From Fibrobacter succinogenes (GTDB lineage: Bacteria > Fibrobacterota > Fibrobacteria > Fibrobacterales > Fibrobacteraceae): a DNA stretch of 64,000 nucleotides. Every line of letters starts with the position of its first letter. Position 1 is the stretch's first letter. The stretch is from NCBI GenBank assembly GCA_902800345.1, contig CADCDO010000019.1, positions 25,852-89,851 on the forward strand, written 5' to 3'. Under the pieces are notes generated by a model, which was given only the letters and a program-made list of their open reading frames with translations, searched no databases and was not told the DNA's origin. The position numbers and the translations under genes are program-made. Shown here one piece after another: positions 17,531-27,254 of this stretch.

Positions 17531-18496
17531 TTAAAATACGTAGAACGTAGCGCCAACAGCTACAGACTTGGAAGAGAGGTTGTTAATTGGCCATTTATTA
17601 TAGTCGTCATACTGGTTGTTCAGGCCCCAGCTGAAACGGGCGTCGAATCCAATATAGCGGTTGGCACGGATACCAAAGCCAAGGACTATGGACCAGTCCA
17701 AAGCCTGACGGTAATCCTCATCCATCATGTCTTCCTTATAGCTCGTATTATCGGGATGCCTGATTCTAAACTTATCCGCAACCGCAAATGACGGTTGGAC
17801 ACCGACATCAAAGAAAAGGTTTGACCTAGCACTCTTCAAAGAAAGAAGCAACGGTACGGAAATACGGTACTGGCTGAACGACACTCTGCATTCGCCATAT
17901 TTGTCATTAAAATAATCGTTGTAGCTGTTGCTTACCTTGTCGTGTTCGAACAACACGCCTGTCTTGAACGCCATGTTGTACTCATCCAACGGGAAAAGGG
18001 CAAAGGCACCGATGTTCCAAGTTAAGCCGGAGTAACGGTCATATTCGTAGCGGCCATTATCGCCCGAAAGAAATGAGCTACCGATAAAGCCCTGAAGGCC
18101 GAATGTGAACTTGAGAGGGATTAGTCCGCGAAGCTGGTCCATATCGACGGGATCCGCTTTGGGGGCTTCGGACACATAAATCGTCTTGACCGGGCCGCGA
18201 CTTTCGATTTCGCTAGGCGAATAAACCGGACGATAAACGAATTTCTTTTTTTTCTTTTTAACAGGTTGTGCTGCATCGGCACCACGAACGGCAGCAGGTT
18301 CCGCAGAGAAGTCCTCAGAAACGGACTCGACAGGTGCTTCGGCGACAGCAGATTCCGGTGCAGAAGTGGAAGGCGCCTCTACAGCAGAGACAGGAGCAGA
18401 GGGCGCAGTAGGAGCTGTCGCAACAGGAGTCGCATCCTGGGCCATGACAGCAGAAACAGCAAATGCAGTTAAAATTCCAGCGTATTTCAGATTCAT
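17531..18496 (-). CDS. Outer-membrane beta-barrel protein with low-complexity linker
   Basis: Exported protein of 321 residues from the ATG at 18496, which is preceded by a strong GGAGG. After the signal MNLKYAGILTAFAVSAVMAQ comes an Ala/Pro/Val/Ser-rich linker of about 75 residues, then a KKKKKKF basic patch, and from about residue 120 a barrel-like domain (LKFTFGLQGFIGSS, YSGLTWNIGAFALFPL, SNLFFDVGVQPSFAV, IGFDARFSWGLNNQ) ending with VAVGATFYVF. The final Phe is typical of barrels. The linker plus basic patch may contact peptidoglycan; this is inference. Probable operon with the Na+/Ca2+ exchanger. Confidence 0.8.
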   Translation of the reverse strand: MNLKYAGILTAFAVSAVMAQDATPVATAPTAPSAPVSAVEAPSTSAPESAVAEAPVESVSEDFSAEPAAVRGADAAQPVKKKKKKFVYRPVYSPSEIESRGPVKTIYVSEAPKADPVDMDQLRGLIPLKFTFGLQGFIGSSFLSGDNGRYEYDRYSGLTWNIGAFALFPLDEYNMAFKTGVLFEHDKVSNSYNDYFNDKYGECRVSFSQYRISVPLLLSLKSARSNLFFDVGVQPSFAVADKFRIRHPDNTSYKEDMMDEDYRQALDWSIVLGFGIRANRYIGFDARFSWGLNNQYDDYNKWPINNLSSKSVAVGATFYVF

Positions 18497-18586
18497 AATA
18501 AATCCTCCAATGTAATCATATAATATTATAGATTTTTTATCGGGACTAGACCAGTACAAAATACAAGCAAGTCGATAATAAAATGC

Positions 18587-18594
18587 TAGATTAG
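18587..18594 (+). promoter_or_regulatory. -7 box of pepA (leaderless)
   Basis: TAGATTAG, then TGGCGT and the pepA ATG. The distance of 14 bases from the first T to ATG equals that of guaA. Confidence 0.45.
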
Positions 18595-18600
18595 TGGCGT

Positions 18601-20058
18601 ATGAAAATAAATATCGTAAATACCGCTTCGGGCAAGGCCAATGCCTATGCCCTATTTTTTGTCAAACAGTCCGTCCAATTTTCCAAAGTGCTTACCGAAG
18701 CCGGCAGCGCCCAGGTGGAATCCGTCCTCGAAGGCATGAAAGACGGCCCTTTCGAAGACCTTGAACTCCTGGAAATCGACGGGGACAACACCTTGTTTGT
18801 CGACGCCGCCAAGGAACGCGGGCTCTCGAACCTCGACCACCTGCGCATGGCCGCCTACCGCCTCGCCGGACGCGCCATGAAAAAGCAGATTGCCTGCGTG
18901 AGCCTCTTCCTCGCCGACGCCGCCGATGAACAGTTCAAGGCCATCGTCCACGGTTTGCATTACGCGAACTACAAGTTCGACGCTTACAAGAGCAAGCAAA
19001 AGCCGAATTTCCAGGTCACCTACGAAATCGTCGCCGGTGAACACATTGCCGCGTTCAAGAAAATTGCCGAAGAAGTCGCCATCGAACAGAAGGCAGTGAC
19101 CCTCGCGAAGAACCTCATCAACACCTGCGCCGCCGACCTCTACCCCGCCGAATTCGTCGAGAACGCAAAGACGATTGCCAAGTACACGCCGGGGCTTTCC
19201 ATCAAGGTGCGCGACATGAAGCAACTCGAAAAAGAAGGCTTCATGGGCCACGTGACCGTGGGCAAGGGCAGCTCCCGCGAGCCCTACATGATTACGCTCG
19301 ACTACAAGCCCGCCAAGCGCACATCCAAGGACCACCTCGTCATCGTCGGCAAGGGCCTCACGTTCGACACCGGCGGACTTTGTCTGAAACCGCCCAAGTC
19401 CATGCCCGAAATGATCAGCGACATGAGCGGTGCGGCCACCGCACTTGCCGCCATCCAGGCCATCGCAACACTCAAGCTCCCGATCCACGTAAGCGCTGTC
19501 TGCTGCCTTGCCGAAAACGCCATCGGCAACAAGTCAGTGCTGCCGGGCGACATTTTCAAGGCCAAGAACGGCAAGACCGTCATGGTCGACAACACAGACG
19601 CCGAAGGCCGCCTGGTTCTCTCCGACGGACTTGCCGAAGCAGGTGAAATCGGAGCAACGCACATCGTGGACCTCGCCACCCTCACGGGCGCCATGGTCCG
19701 CGCCCTCGGCTACGCCGTCGCCGGGTTCTTCAGCAACGACGACGACCTCGGACTCAAGGTCATCAACTGCGGCGAAGCCTGCTGCGAAAAGTTCTGGAGC
19801 ATGCCTCTCGAAGAAGAATACGCCGACGCGCTCAAGGACAAGTTCGCCGATCTCAAGAACACGGGAAGCGACGCGGGAGCCATCTCCGCGGCCCTTTTCT
19901 TGCAAGAATTCGTGCCGGAAAACACCGCCTGGGCGCACTTGGACATCGCAGGAACCGCCTTTGTCGATAAAAAGTGGAAGTACACCGAATACGGTGCCAC
20001 CGGCTTCGGCGTGCAGACCTTGATTGAACTTGCGCGCGAATTTAGCGTCGCCGAGTAA
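18601..20058 (+). CDS. pepA: Leucyl aminopeptidase (M17)
   Basis: Cytoplasmic dizinc exopeptidase that removes N-terminal residues from peptides, 485 residues. The M17 catalytic domain is clear: VGKGLTFDTGGLCLKPP (Lys and Asp metal ligands), ISDMSGAATALA, and VMVDNTDAEGRLVLSDGLA, the family signature with the zinc-binding Asp and Glu and the catalytic Arg. ATLTGAMVRALG follows. The N-terminal macro-like domain is divergent. No ribosome-binding site is seen; a TAnnTT box sits six bases before ATG, suggesting leaderless transcription. It is followed 20 bases later by guaA. Confidence 0.95.
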   Translation: MKINIVNTASGKANAYALFFVKQSVQFSKVLTEAGSAQVESVLEGMKDGPFEDLELLEIDGDNTLFVDAAKERGLSNLDHLRMAAYRLAGRAMKKQIACVSLFLADAADEQFKAIVHGLHYANYKFDAYKSKQKPNFQVTYEIVAGEHIAAFKKIAEEVAIEQKAVTLAKNLINTCAADLYPAEFVENAKTIAKYTPGLSIKVRDMKQLEKEGFMGHVTVGKGSSREPYMITLDYKPAKRTSKDHLVIVGKGLTFDTGGLCLKPPKSMPEMISDMSGAATALAAIQAIATLKLPIHVSAVCCLAENAIGNKSVLPGDIFKAKNGKTVMVDNTDAEGRLVLSDGLAEAGEIGATHIVDLATLTGAMVRALGYAVAGFFSNDDDLGLKVINCGEACCEKFWSMPLEEEYADALKDKFADLKNTGSDAGAISAALFLQEFVPENTAWAHLDIAGTAFVDKKWKYTEYGATGFGVQTLIELAREFSVAE

Positions 20059-20064
20059 AATTTC

Positions 20065-20072
20065 TATTTTTG
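20065..20072 (+). promoter_or_regulatory. TAnnTTTG box of guaA (leaderless)
   Basis: TATTTTTG, then GTCCGT and the guaA ATG at 20079. It lies wholly inside the 20-base gap after pepA, so guaA has its own promoter and probably no leader. Confidence 0.55.
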
Positions 20073-20078
20073 GTCCGT

Positions 20079-21914
20079 ATGAAAAACGTCGATACTATTG
20101 CAGTTTTGGACTTTGGCGGGCAATACGCCCACCTGATCGCGAACCGCGTGCGCCGCTTGGGCGTGTTTACCGAAATCCACTCCCCCGCCGCTCCCGTCAG
20201 CGAACTCGAAGGCGTGAAGGGAATCATCTACAGTGGCGGCCCCTCCAGCGTGTACGCGGCCGACGCTCCGGAATACAATCCCGAAATCTTGAACCTTCCG
20301 GTGCCGAAGCTCGGCATCTGCTACGGTCACCAGCTCATCGCCCAGCAGTTGGGCGGTCACGTGGAACCGGGCAAGGTCAAGGAATACGGCATTGCCGACC
20401 TCATCGTGGGCGACGAAAAGTGCCCGATTTTGAAGGACCTCCCGAAGGCCTCCCCGATGTGGATGAGCCACGGCGACCAGGTCACCAAGCTCCCCGAGGG
20501 CTACAAGATCGTGGCCAGCACCAAGGACTGCGAAATCGCCGCCGTCGCCTTCGACAGCGACAAGCCTGAACGCCAGATTTTCGGTATCCAGTTCCACCCC
20601 GAAGTCACCCACAGCAAGTTCGGCATGAAGTTGCTCGAAAACTTCATCGACTTCACGGGCGCGAAGAAGACCTGGAACATGAAGAGCTACCTGCCGCTTA
20701 TCACGCAGAGAATCAAGGACCAGGTCAAGGACCGCAAGGTCTTCCTGCTCGTGAGTGGCGGCGTGGACTCCACCGTGGCATTCGTGCTTTTGAACCGCGT
20801 GCTCGGACCGGAAAAGGTCTTGGGCCTGCACGTGGACAACGGCATGATGCGCCTCGGCGAATCCCAGAAGATTATGGACTTCCTCACGAAGGAAGGCATG
20901 AACAACTTGAAGGTCCGCGACGCCAGCGAACACTTCCTTGCGAAGCTCAAGGGCGTGACCGCTCCCGAAACCAAGCGCGGCATTATCGGTAAGGAATTCC
21001 TGACAGTGAAGGACGAGGAAATGGCGAAGCTCAACCTCGATCCGAACCAGTGGATGATGGCACAGGGCACCATCTACCCCGACACCATCGAAAGCGGCGG
21101 CACCAAGAACGCCGACAAGATCAAGACGCACCACAACCGCGTGCAAGAAGTTTTGGACCTGATGGAAAAGGGCCTCGTATTGGAACCGCTTGCCGACCTG
21201 TACAAGGACGAAGTCCGTGCATTGGGCGAAGAACTCGGCATTCCGCACAGCCTCGTGTGGCGCCACCCGTTCCCGGGTCCGGGCCTCGGCGTTCGCCTGC
21301 TCTGCAGCGACGGCGTTCTCGCCAATGACATGGTGAAGTTCGAAGACGTTCGCGATACGTCGGGCCAATCCCTCGCCGACTATCTGAAGGCGAACAACAT
21401 TGCAGGACGCCTGCTCCCCATCAAGAGCGTGGGCGTGCAGGGCGATGGCCGTACTTACGCACAGCCGTTCCTCATCACCACTCCTGGCCTCTCCTGGAAA
21501 GATTGCGAAAAGTTCTCTACCGAACTCGCCAACCGCTTCAAGGCAATCAACCGCGTCATCTACCAGATTGGCAGCGTCGCCGACGAAGATCCGAAGCTTG
21601 TCGAACAGTTCGCCACCCGCGAAAATTTCGATACGCTCCGCAAGTTCGACAACATCTGCACTGAATTCTTGCAGGCCAACGACTTGTACGAAAAGATTTG
21701 GCAGATGCCAGTCGTGCTCGTTCCGCTCCGCACGAGAGCCTTGCCCTGCATCGTGATGCGCCCGGTAAACTCCACCGAAGCCATGACCGCAAACTTCGCC
21801 GAAATCGATCAGGGATTGCTAGCCGGTCTCTGGCGCAAGTTCGAAGCCGAAGGCGCAGGTAGCCTGTGGTACGACGTGACCCACAAGCCGCCCGGAACCA
21901 TCGAGTGGGAGTAA
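20079..21914 (+). CDS. guaA: GMP synthase (glutamine-hydrolysing), long form
   Basis: Converts XMP, ATP and glutamine to GMP. Residues 1-190 are the class I glutamine amidotransferase: LDFGGQYAHLIANRVR, GIIYSGGPSSV, the nucleophile in LGICYGHQLIA, and GIQFHPEVTHS. Then comes the ATP pyrophosphatase with the P-loop LLVSGGVDSTVA and the HHNRV and HPFPGPGLGVR motifs of the dimerisation region. The protein ends with ALRPVNSTEAMTA-like and GTIEWE, the canonical C-terminus. At 611 residues it is about 90 longer than E. coli GuaA; the extra sequence lies in the C-terminal domain (around 400-500), as in eukaryotic-type enzymes. ATG 20079 is chosen over the upstream TTG because of the promoter spacing. 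Confidence 0.96.
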   Translation: MKNVDTIAVLDFGGQYAHLIANRVRRLGVFTEIHSPAAPVSELEGVKGIIYSGGPSSVYAADAPEYNPEILNLPVPKLGICYGHQLIAQQLGGHVEPGKVKEYGIADLIVGDEKCPILKDLPKASPMWMSHGDQVTKLPEGYKIVASTKDCEIAAVAFDSDKPERQIFGIQFHPEVTHSKFGMKLLENFIDFTGAKKTWNMKSYLPLITQRIKDQVKDRKVFLLVSGGVDSTVAFVLLNRVLGPEKVLGLHVDNGMMRLGESQKIMDFLTKEGMNNLKVRDASEHFLAKLKGVTAPETKRGIIGKEFLTVKDEEMAKLNLDPNQWMMAQGTIYPDTIESGGTKNADKIKTHHNRVQEVLDLMEKGLVLEPLADLYKDEVRALGEELGIPHSLVWRHPFPGPGLGVRLLCSDGVLANDMVKFEDVRDTSGQSLADYLKANNIAGRLLPIKSVGVQGDGRTYAQPFLITTPGLSWKDCEKFSTELANRFKAINRVIYQIGSVADEDPKLVEQFATRENFDTLRKFDNICTEFLQANDLYEKIWQMPVVLVPLRTRALPCIVMRPVNSTEAMTANFAEIDQGLLAGLWRKFEAEGAGSLWYDVTHKPPGTIEWE

Positions 21915-22110
21915 GCCGAGTGCTGCGAAAACATGCTCGCATGTTTTCATAGCCGAGGCGCGCGAACACGCGCTTGAACAAAGTGAAAGCGCCGTGGGAG
22001 TAGCGCGGAGCCGAGTGTCGCAAAAATGAGCTTGCTCATTTTTATGACCGAGGCGAACAAGCAGACGCTGAAGCCGTAGGCGTAAGCGTCAGTAAGCATG
22101 CGACGAGCGA
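21915..22110. repeat. Tandem palindromic repeat region after guaA
   Basis: Two related units, each starting GCCGAGTG, with a hairpin (AAAACATGC/GCATGTTTT and AAAATGAGC/GCTCATTTT) and ending in a CCGAGGCG segment, then further GCG-rich repeats. No gene is seen in 21915-22218 apart from these and the terminator. Confidence 0.6.
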
Positions 22111-22166
22111 AGCGCAGTCGCAATGGGAATAGTGGATTCTATCGGGGCATTGCCCCTCAGAATGAC

Positions 22167-22208
22167 AACGAAAAAGCCGAATGAGAAAACTCATTCGGCT
22201 TTTTCGTT
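22167..22208. terminator. Bidirectional terminator between guaA and 22219 gene
   Basis: A perfect 19-bp stem (AACGAAAAAGCCGAATGAG and its complement) with an AAAA loop and T/A tracts on both sides. It serves convergent genes. Confidence 0.9.
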
Positions 22209-22218
22209 AACGTTCTTT

Positions 22219-23094
22219 CTACTTCTTTTTCTTTGCGGGGGTCTTTTTCTTTTTTTCGCTCATTTTGACACGGCGGGATCCTGCGCGGAGACGTTCCCAC
22301 GGGGCAAACGAAAGCGTCCCAAAAGTAAAGCCGAAAAACCATACGTTAAAGGCAACCCAAAGAATTGCGGCACTCCCTATTTTTTTCTCATCTACGGCAC
22401 CGCCCATATCGACCACGAGTGCCGAAAGCGCAAGCAGCGAAGAAATCATCACAGGAGCCAGCATCTTCTTGCCAGCCTTCACAAGCGCCCCTGCCTGCGG
22501 AGAACCTTCACCCAGTTCCTTCCCCGCCACTAGCGCAAGAGCCATAACGCCAGAAAAAGCAAGCGTGCTGAGAACCGCCCACATGAGCCAGGCCTTGCCT
22601 ATCATCATAGGGAACCATCCTAAAAATCCGGTCAGCAGCATCCACGAGAGCGCAAACGGGAACAGCGCGCAGGCGACGCTCCATTTTACGCAAAACAAGA
22701 ACAGGAGCGACACGCCCGCAAACACGGCAAAGAAAATGACAAGCATGTCCTCATCGCCGCCCAGCGCAAAAAGCGCACCAACAAAGGCTAGCAGAGAGAA
22801 CAAGCCCGCAAGGCCGCCACGCACACCGCCAAAAACAAAATAAAGAACGATCATCGAAAGCGCAGCCACGCTAATGTATTGCGCGGAATTCCAAGCAGAA
22901 ACGACATTCGTAAATCCGGCGACCCACATGCCAAGAGCTTCGGAAGCGCCCAACGGAAGCGAACCCATCTGTTGCCAGCCGGTTGCCAAAAAAGCCACGG
23001 CAAAGCCCACCATCAAAAGAACAAATATCAGCCTAAAACGGAGAGAAAGTTCCAAAAGTTTCTGAACCTTCCCCGGTTTTTCGCGTAATTCCAT
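22219..23094 (-). CDS. Polytopic membrane protein of unknown function
   Basis: A 291-residue inner-membrane protein with seven or eight hydrophobic segments (for example LIFVLLMVGFAVAFLATG, ALSMIVLYFVFGG, FALSWMLLTGFLGWF). It ends in a strongly basic tail (SEKKKKTPAKKKK) that should lie in the cytoplasm. No transporter signature is recognised. It begins 4 bases after the porU-like gene's stop, with GAGGT in between, so it is the last gene of that transcript and ends at the bidirectional terminator. A link with type IX secretion is possible only by position. Confidence 0.75.
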   Translation of the reverse strand: MELREKPGKVQKLLELSLRFRLIFVLLMVGFAVAFLATGWQQMGSLPLGASEALGMWVAGFTNVVSAWNSAQYISVAALSMIVLYFVFGGVRGGLAGLFSLLAFVGALFALGGDEDMLVIFFAVFAGVSLLFLFCVKWSVACALFPFALSWMLLTGFLGWFPMMIGKAWLMWAVLSTLAFSGVMALALVAGKELGEGSPQAGALVKAGKKMLAPVMISSLLALSALVVDMGGAVDEKKIGSAAILWVAFNVWFFGFTFGTLSFAPWERLRAGSRRVKMSEKKKKTPAKKKK

Positions 23095-23098
23095 TTAT

Positions 23099-26000
23099 TT
23101 ACCTCGATATCAACAATTTTTGTTTTTTAGTCCAAGTTTTCGTCTTTGATTTTCCGGTCTCGGAAACTTCGCTACGAACAACGTAGTGATACAAGCCGTT
23201 GGCCAACAAGCGTCCGTAATTGTCCTTGCCGTTCCAGTGAGTCACGCCGGACTTGGCATCCTTCAGGACCTTGACGAGTCGGCCGTGCTGATTGTAGATG
23301 AAAATCGTCACCTTCGAATCCATACCGGTCGCCAGGTTCTTGAAATAGAAGGTCGTGCCCTGCTTGCCCATCGGATTCGGAATGTTGAACACGTCCGAAA
23401 GTCCGGTCTGCATGGCATCCGTAATTTGAACGTTCACCTGCTTTGTTGAAACATTTCCGAGAACGTCCATCGCGCGGACCTTGAACGAATAAATTCCCGG
23501 CGGATACGATTCACTTGTCAACGACTTGCGAGCGACAGCACGTTTGGAAGACTGTTCCAAGAAGGGAGCCGGATGGTAAGGATCCTCCAGTCCAACCATT
23601 TCGAACGAGATGCCTTCATCGGCCTGTTCGCGGAAATCGAGCGCAGTTTCGTCTTCGACAACGACCTGCAAACATGCAGGCGTCTGCATTTTGACGAACT
23701 GATTGTCAGCAAAAGAAGATGTCGCCCCCGCATAGCACGACTGGATACGGATGGAAGGCGGAGTCTTGTCGTTCAGAGAATCCGCATAATTCGAAACTCC
23801 AGAAACTCTGATATTTTTCTCGAGATAGCGACCGATGGCGACATCGTTAGACGAGAATGCCCAACCGCGGAGTTCCGCGAGAGTATCTCCAATATTCATT
23901 TTCTTCGGAGTCACGAATTCCGTTTCAAAGCGACCATTGACGATAGGAATTTCTTCGGAATAAATGAGCGGACCGTCATAAGGGACATTGACCTTTTTGT
24001 CCGAACCATTCTGTAACGAAAGGCGCTTATTGAAACGGCCTTCCCTCAACGTCAACGCAATTTTTCCAGACGAAAGCCCGGACACGGTTCCGGACAACTT
24101 CATCTTGTCCAATGCCTGGACGGAATCCACCGGCGAATCCATGGAAATCTTGTAATTTGCGTAAGGCATGCGAATTACAGGTTCGCCAAGCAGTACATAA
24201 TGTTCAGTGTTGTAAACTGTCGATCCTCGTTCCATGAGAATCGTGTTAGCCGCGTCCTTGACGATGTTGTCCTTTGCCTGCATATAGGCAACCCCGATGA
24301 AATTACCGTTTTCGAGCAACGCACGGCTGATGAAATTCTTGGCAAAGACTTGGTTCTTATCCGCATACGTTTCACGAGCAGCGCCGATAGCGGCAATAGC
24401 ACCCGCTTCGGGTTCAAGGACAAACGTTTCGGACAAAGACCTGCTGGTACCTTCGTCAAAGCGCCCTACCGTACATGAGAATGAATTCAATATGGTATAA
24501 AGTTTTCTATTGGAAAGTCTTGAAATGTACGAAGACTTCAGAAGCCCTTCAGCAGTCCAAGCTACTTTGGAACCGTGACCAAAATACAACGTCATCAAGG
24601 CACCCTGATTCAAAACATTCAAGAAGTCGTTGATAGCTTCCTGCTTTTGCCCGGCAGCATCGTATTCGTAATCCAAGAGGTAAATCTTTTTCATGTTCCA
24701 TCGGAATCCAAGAGACTCCGAAATACTGTCGATAGTTCTAGCTAGCATTTCCTGATGTAGCGTGTGTTCAGTCAAGTCCGCTTCAATTCCGTTGCGGGCG
24801 TCATCGGCAGCAAGCAACAACGTCGATTTCCATTCTCCATGATTGAATGTTCCAATTTGATCGTAATCCTTCGCCTTTTCCACATAGTTGAGGAATTCCA
24901 AGGCCGAAGCCACCGGCAAACGGCCAACCGCAAGGTCAACATCGTAACCGGCGCCATTACGGACAATTTCACCGGAATCGAGAACCGCAAAGAAATCTTC
25001 CGTCACCGCCGATTCCTTTTCGAACGGCGGCATATAGTTCTTGCCGAGTCTTGAACTGAATCCGCGATAATCGTAATGTCCGGCGCCACCCAAAAGGACA
25101 AAGCGCAGGTCAGGGCAAACGCTCCTTGCGTAAGCGATAAAGTTTCTGATAGCAATCGGCGATGGAGCTCCACCCGTATAGTGCCTATAAATATTTTCGG
25201 CTGCGACAACTGAAGTCACCAACGGGCTTGCAGAGGATTCGCTTGAACGGAACACCGCCAAGGATTCCGCCGGCGCAAGGAATTCTTCGGGAGTGACAAT
25301 CAGGTATTCCGTCTTCGATGAAATCTGCGCCAGCTTCTGCACAACATTTTCCGATGGCAAAGGAATGCCTTCCAAGCTAATAGCCTTGCGACGGTCCTTT
25401 TCGCGGTAAACCATGTAACGCACATCTTCATCGGCACCGATACTGTCTACAGCAAACCCATTGGCAACGTTCAAAAGCCCTATAGGCCTCAAGTTCCGGA
25501 ACTTCATCAAGCGGACATCATCGCCATTTTTCACCGGAATGCGGATGACACCAGTCGCAAAACCGGGCAAGAGCCATTCCGACGAATCCACGGAAACAGA
25601 CGAAGGATCCCACTGGTACGCCACGGAATAACCGTCAAAACGATCGTACTGCTTTTGGTTCGGAAGCATAGTCAACTCGTATTTGTTGCCCGTCTTTTGG
25701 AGCGACTTGACCTGAAAACCAAAGTTACCACCGGGCAAAAGAGCCGCTTCGAATTGAGAGTGCTTTTCGCCGTTCACGTTTATGCTAAAGGTGATGTACA
25801 GCATCCTTTCAGCATAACTCCGCTGGGAAAACCAGTTATCGCCTTCCTGATCGACTCCTTTTGGATCCGAGGCCGAATATGAAAGCGAACGGTACGGGAA
25901 GAACGAAAACGCCACATAGCCTTTACCGAGAGGAACAAGGCCCGGCAGTTCCGCCGTTGATGACGAAGCCAATTCCTCTTCAGGAACAACCGTCGTATCC

Positions 26001-27214
26001 GAACGGCCATGCCACTTCCAAAACCACTCCTTGCCCGTAGCCTTATCCCAGTCCAGCGACTTTCCGTGATACGAGTCCTGTAGCATCTCGTCTTTTTCGA
26101 CACGGACATACCTAAACCAGTCGATGTCCTTCGGCGCCGTTTTCGGCTGAGAAAGAGTTTCCATGCGGAGCCCCTTGCCAACCTCCTTATAACCGAAAAT
26201 AAAGTACTGGTAGAAAGAGTAGGGCGAATACGAATGGAAATACGCCATGTTCGCCCGCGACGATTCGACGGGTTCCGAATCAATCCGCTTCCAGAATGTG
26301 TTTCCGTAGCCTACAAAATAAACGGAGTCGCCATCGTCAAAAATATTATTGGAATTGCGGTCATAAACTCTGATGGGCAGTTCAAAAATTTGGTTGGGAT
26401 TTCTCAGGGCGGCACCAGGAGCTATGTCGGGGAGCGTATCCGGAGAGGCGCCATAGAGGCAAAGCTTTTCGATTGGAATGGCGTCCACGTCGCTTCTTTT
26501 ACGCCCAGCCTTGGTCACCGCAGCACGAATAGCCTCAAAGCCGACAGCGTACAAGCCGTCTTCGCGGAACGAGGCCATGGACGACTTCCCCTTATCCCCT
26601 ACGATAAACTGGGTCAGCTGAACGATTCCGTCGATTTCGGAACCGGCTTCGCGACGCAAGGCTTTACGACCGTTAAAAGCGCCAAACTGAGATGCCGCTT
26701 TCGGGTTTGCCACGAGCATGAGCGCACGTGCACCGGGATTCCGGCCATTCGACGGCGCTGTCGCAAAATCCACTTTCAAACGAAAATTTTTGCGGAGGGA
26801 AACGGAATTACCGCTCTTCACGTAAAGCGGGACCTGCACATCCGCCATCCAAAGGTTGTCCTTAAAGTACGGTGCGGATACTATAACCGGGGAGAACTTC
26901 GCCGGGACGGAACTGCAAAGCGGAGCGCCTAGCGGAACAAGTTTACTGTCCGTCACCGCAACAGAAGGCTTTGCGTTCGACGGAAGCGCCACGCGGTAAT
27001 AACGGAAAGGCACCGCATTGGAATCCCCATAGAACGCGTTCTCGGGGACAAATCGCATTCCCTGGCCGTCTTCGCAACGTTCCGTAGCGGAATCGAAAAC
27101 TTCGTCGTCCAAGATAAAATGTTTCTTGGAATCTTCCACGACGGAAGACGCCAAGCTCGATACGGTTGCACAGGCAACCAGAAGAATCTGGAATTTTTTG
27201 ATGATAGATTTCAC
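23099..27214 (-). CDS. porU: PorU-like C25 family peptidase, type IX secretion
   Basis: Very large exported protein, 1371 residues. PorU is the surface peptidase that removes the C-terminal signal of type IX secretion cargo and attaches the cargo to the cell surface. It has a signal region (FQILLVACATVSSLA), a long beta-rich N-terminal part, then a gingipain-like C25 domain. The catalytic His lies in MTLYFGHGSKV (about residue 878) and the Cys in LNSFSCTVGRFDEGT (about 913). Ig-like strands follow, and a FlgD-like C-terminal module (FNIPNPMGKQGTTFYFKN, HWNGKDNYGRLLANGLYHY). The start is GTG 27214, five bases after a promoter box. The assignment rests on the C25 motif order and size; a C25 cargo protease is the alternative. 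Confidence 0.8.
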   Translation of the reverse strand: MKSIIKKFQILLVACATVSSLASSVVEDSKKHFILDDEVFDSATERCEDGQGMRFVPENAFYGDSNAVPFRYYRVALPSNAKPSVAVTDSKLVPLGAPLCSSVPAKFSPVIVSAPYFKDNLWMADVQVPLYVKSGNSVSLRKNFRLKVDFATAPSNGRNPGARALMLVANPKAASQFGAFNGRKALRREAGSEIDGIVQLTQFIVGDKGKSSMASFREDGLYAVGFEAIRAAVTKAGRKRSDVDAIPIEKLCLYGASPDTLPDIAPGAALRNPNQIFELPIRVYDRNSNNIFDDGDSVYFVGYGNTFWKRIDSEPVESSRANMAYFHSYSPYSFYQYFIFGYKEVGKGLRMETLSQPKTAPKDIDWFRYVRVEKDEMLQDSYHGKSLDWDKATGKEWFWKWHGRSDTTVVPEEELASSSTAELPGLVPLGKGYVAFSFFPYRSLSYSASDPKGVDQEGDNWFSQRSYAERMLYITFSINVNGEKHSQFEAALLPGGNFGFQVKSLQKTGNKYELTMLPNQKQYDRFDGYSVAYQWDPSSVSVDSSEWLLPGFATGVIRIPVKNGDDVRLMKFRNLRPIGLLNVANGFAVDSIGADEDVRYMVYREKDRRKAISLEGIPLPSENVVQKLAQISSKTEYLIVTPEEFLAPAESLAVFRSSESSASPLVTSVVAAENIYRHYTGGAPSPIAIRNFIAYARSVCPDLRFVLLGGAGHYDYRGFSSRLGKNYMPPFEKESAVTEDFFAVLDSGEIVRNGAGYDVDLAVGRLPVASALEFLNYVEKAKDYDQIGTFNHGEWKSTLLLAADDARNGIEADLTEHTLHQEMLARTIDSISESLGFRWNMKKIYLLDYEYDAAGQKQEAINDFLNVLNQGALMTLYFGHGSKVAWTAEGLLKSSYISRLSNRKLYTILNSFSCTVGRFDEGTSRSLSETFVLEPEAGAIAAIGAARETYADKNQVFAKNFISRALLENGNFIGVAYMQAKDNIVKDAANTILMERGSTVYNTEHYVLLGEPVIRMPYANYKISMDSPVDSVQALDKMKLSGTVSGLSSGKIALTLREGRFNKRLSLQNGSDKKVNVPYDGPLIYSEEIPIVNGRFETEFVTPKKMNIGDTLAELRGWAFSSNDVAIGRYLEKNIRVSGVSNYADSLNDKTPPSIRIQSCYAGATSSFADNQFVKMQTPACLQVVVEDETALDFREQADEGISFEMVGLEDPYHPAPFLEQSSKRAVARKSLTSESYPPGIYSFKVRAMDVLGNVSTKQVNVQITDAMQTGLSDVFNIPNPMGKQGTTFYFKNLATGMDSKVTIFIYNQHGRLVKVLKDAKSGVTHWNGKDNYGRLLANGLYHYVVRSEVSETGKSKTKTWTKKQKLLISR

Positions 27215-27219
27215 GAATT

Positions 27220-27227
27220 CTAAAATA
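27220..27227 (-). promoter_or_regulatory. -7 box of the porU-like gene (leaderless)
   Basis: TATTTTAG on the minus strand, then AATTC and GTG. The spacing of 13 bases matches the other leaderless candidates. Confidence 0.45.
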
Positions 27228-27254
27228 GAAAACTATCAACCATCAAATGGGAGA

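Noticed and set aside
20064..21368. A 434-codon minus-strand frame opposite guaA
   Set aside because: Low-complexity mirror of a strongly biased GC-rich coding strand, with no start signal; guaA on the other strand is certain.
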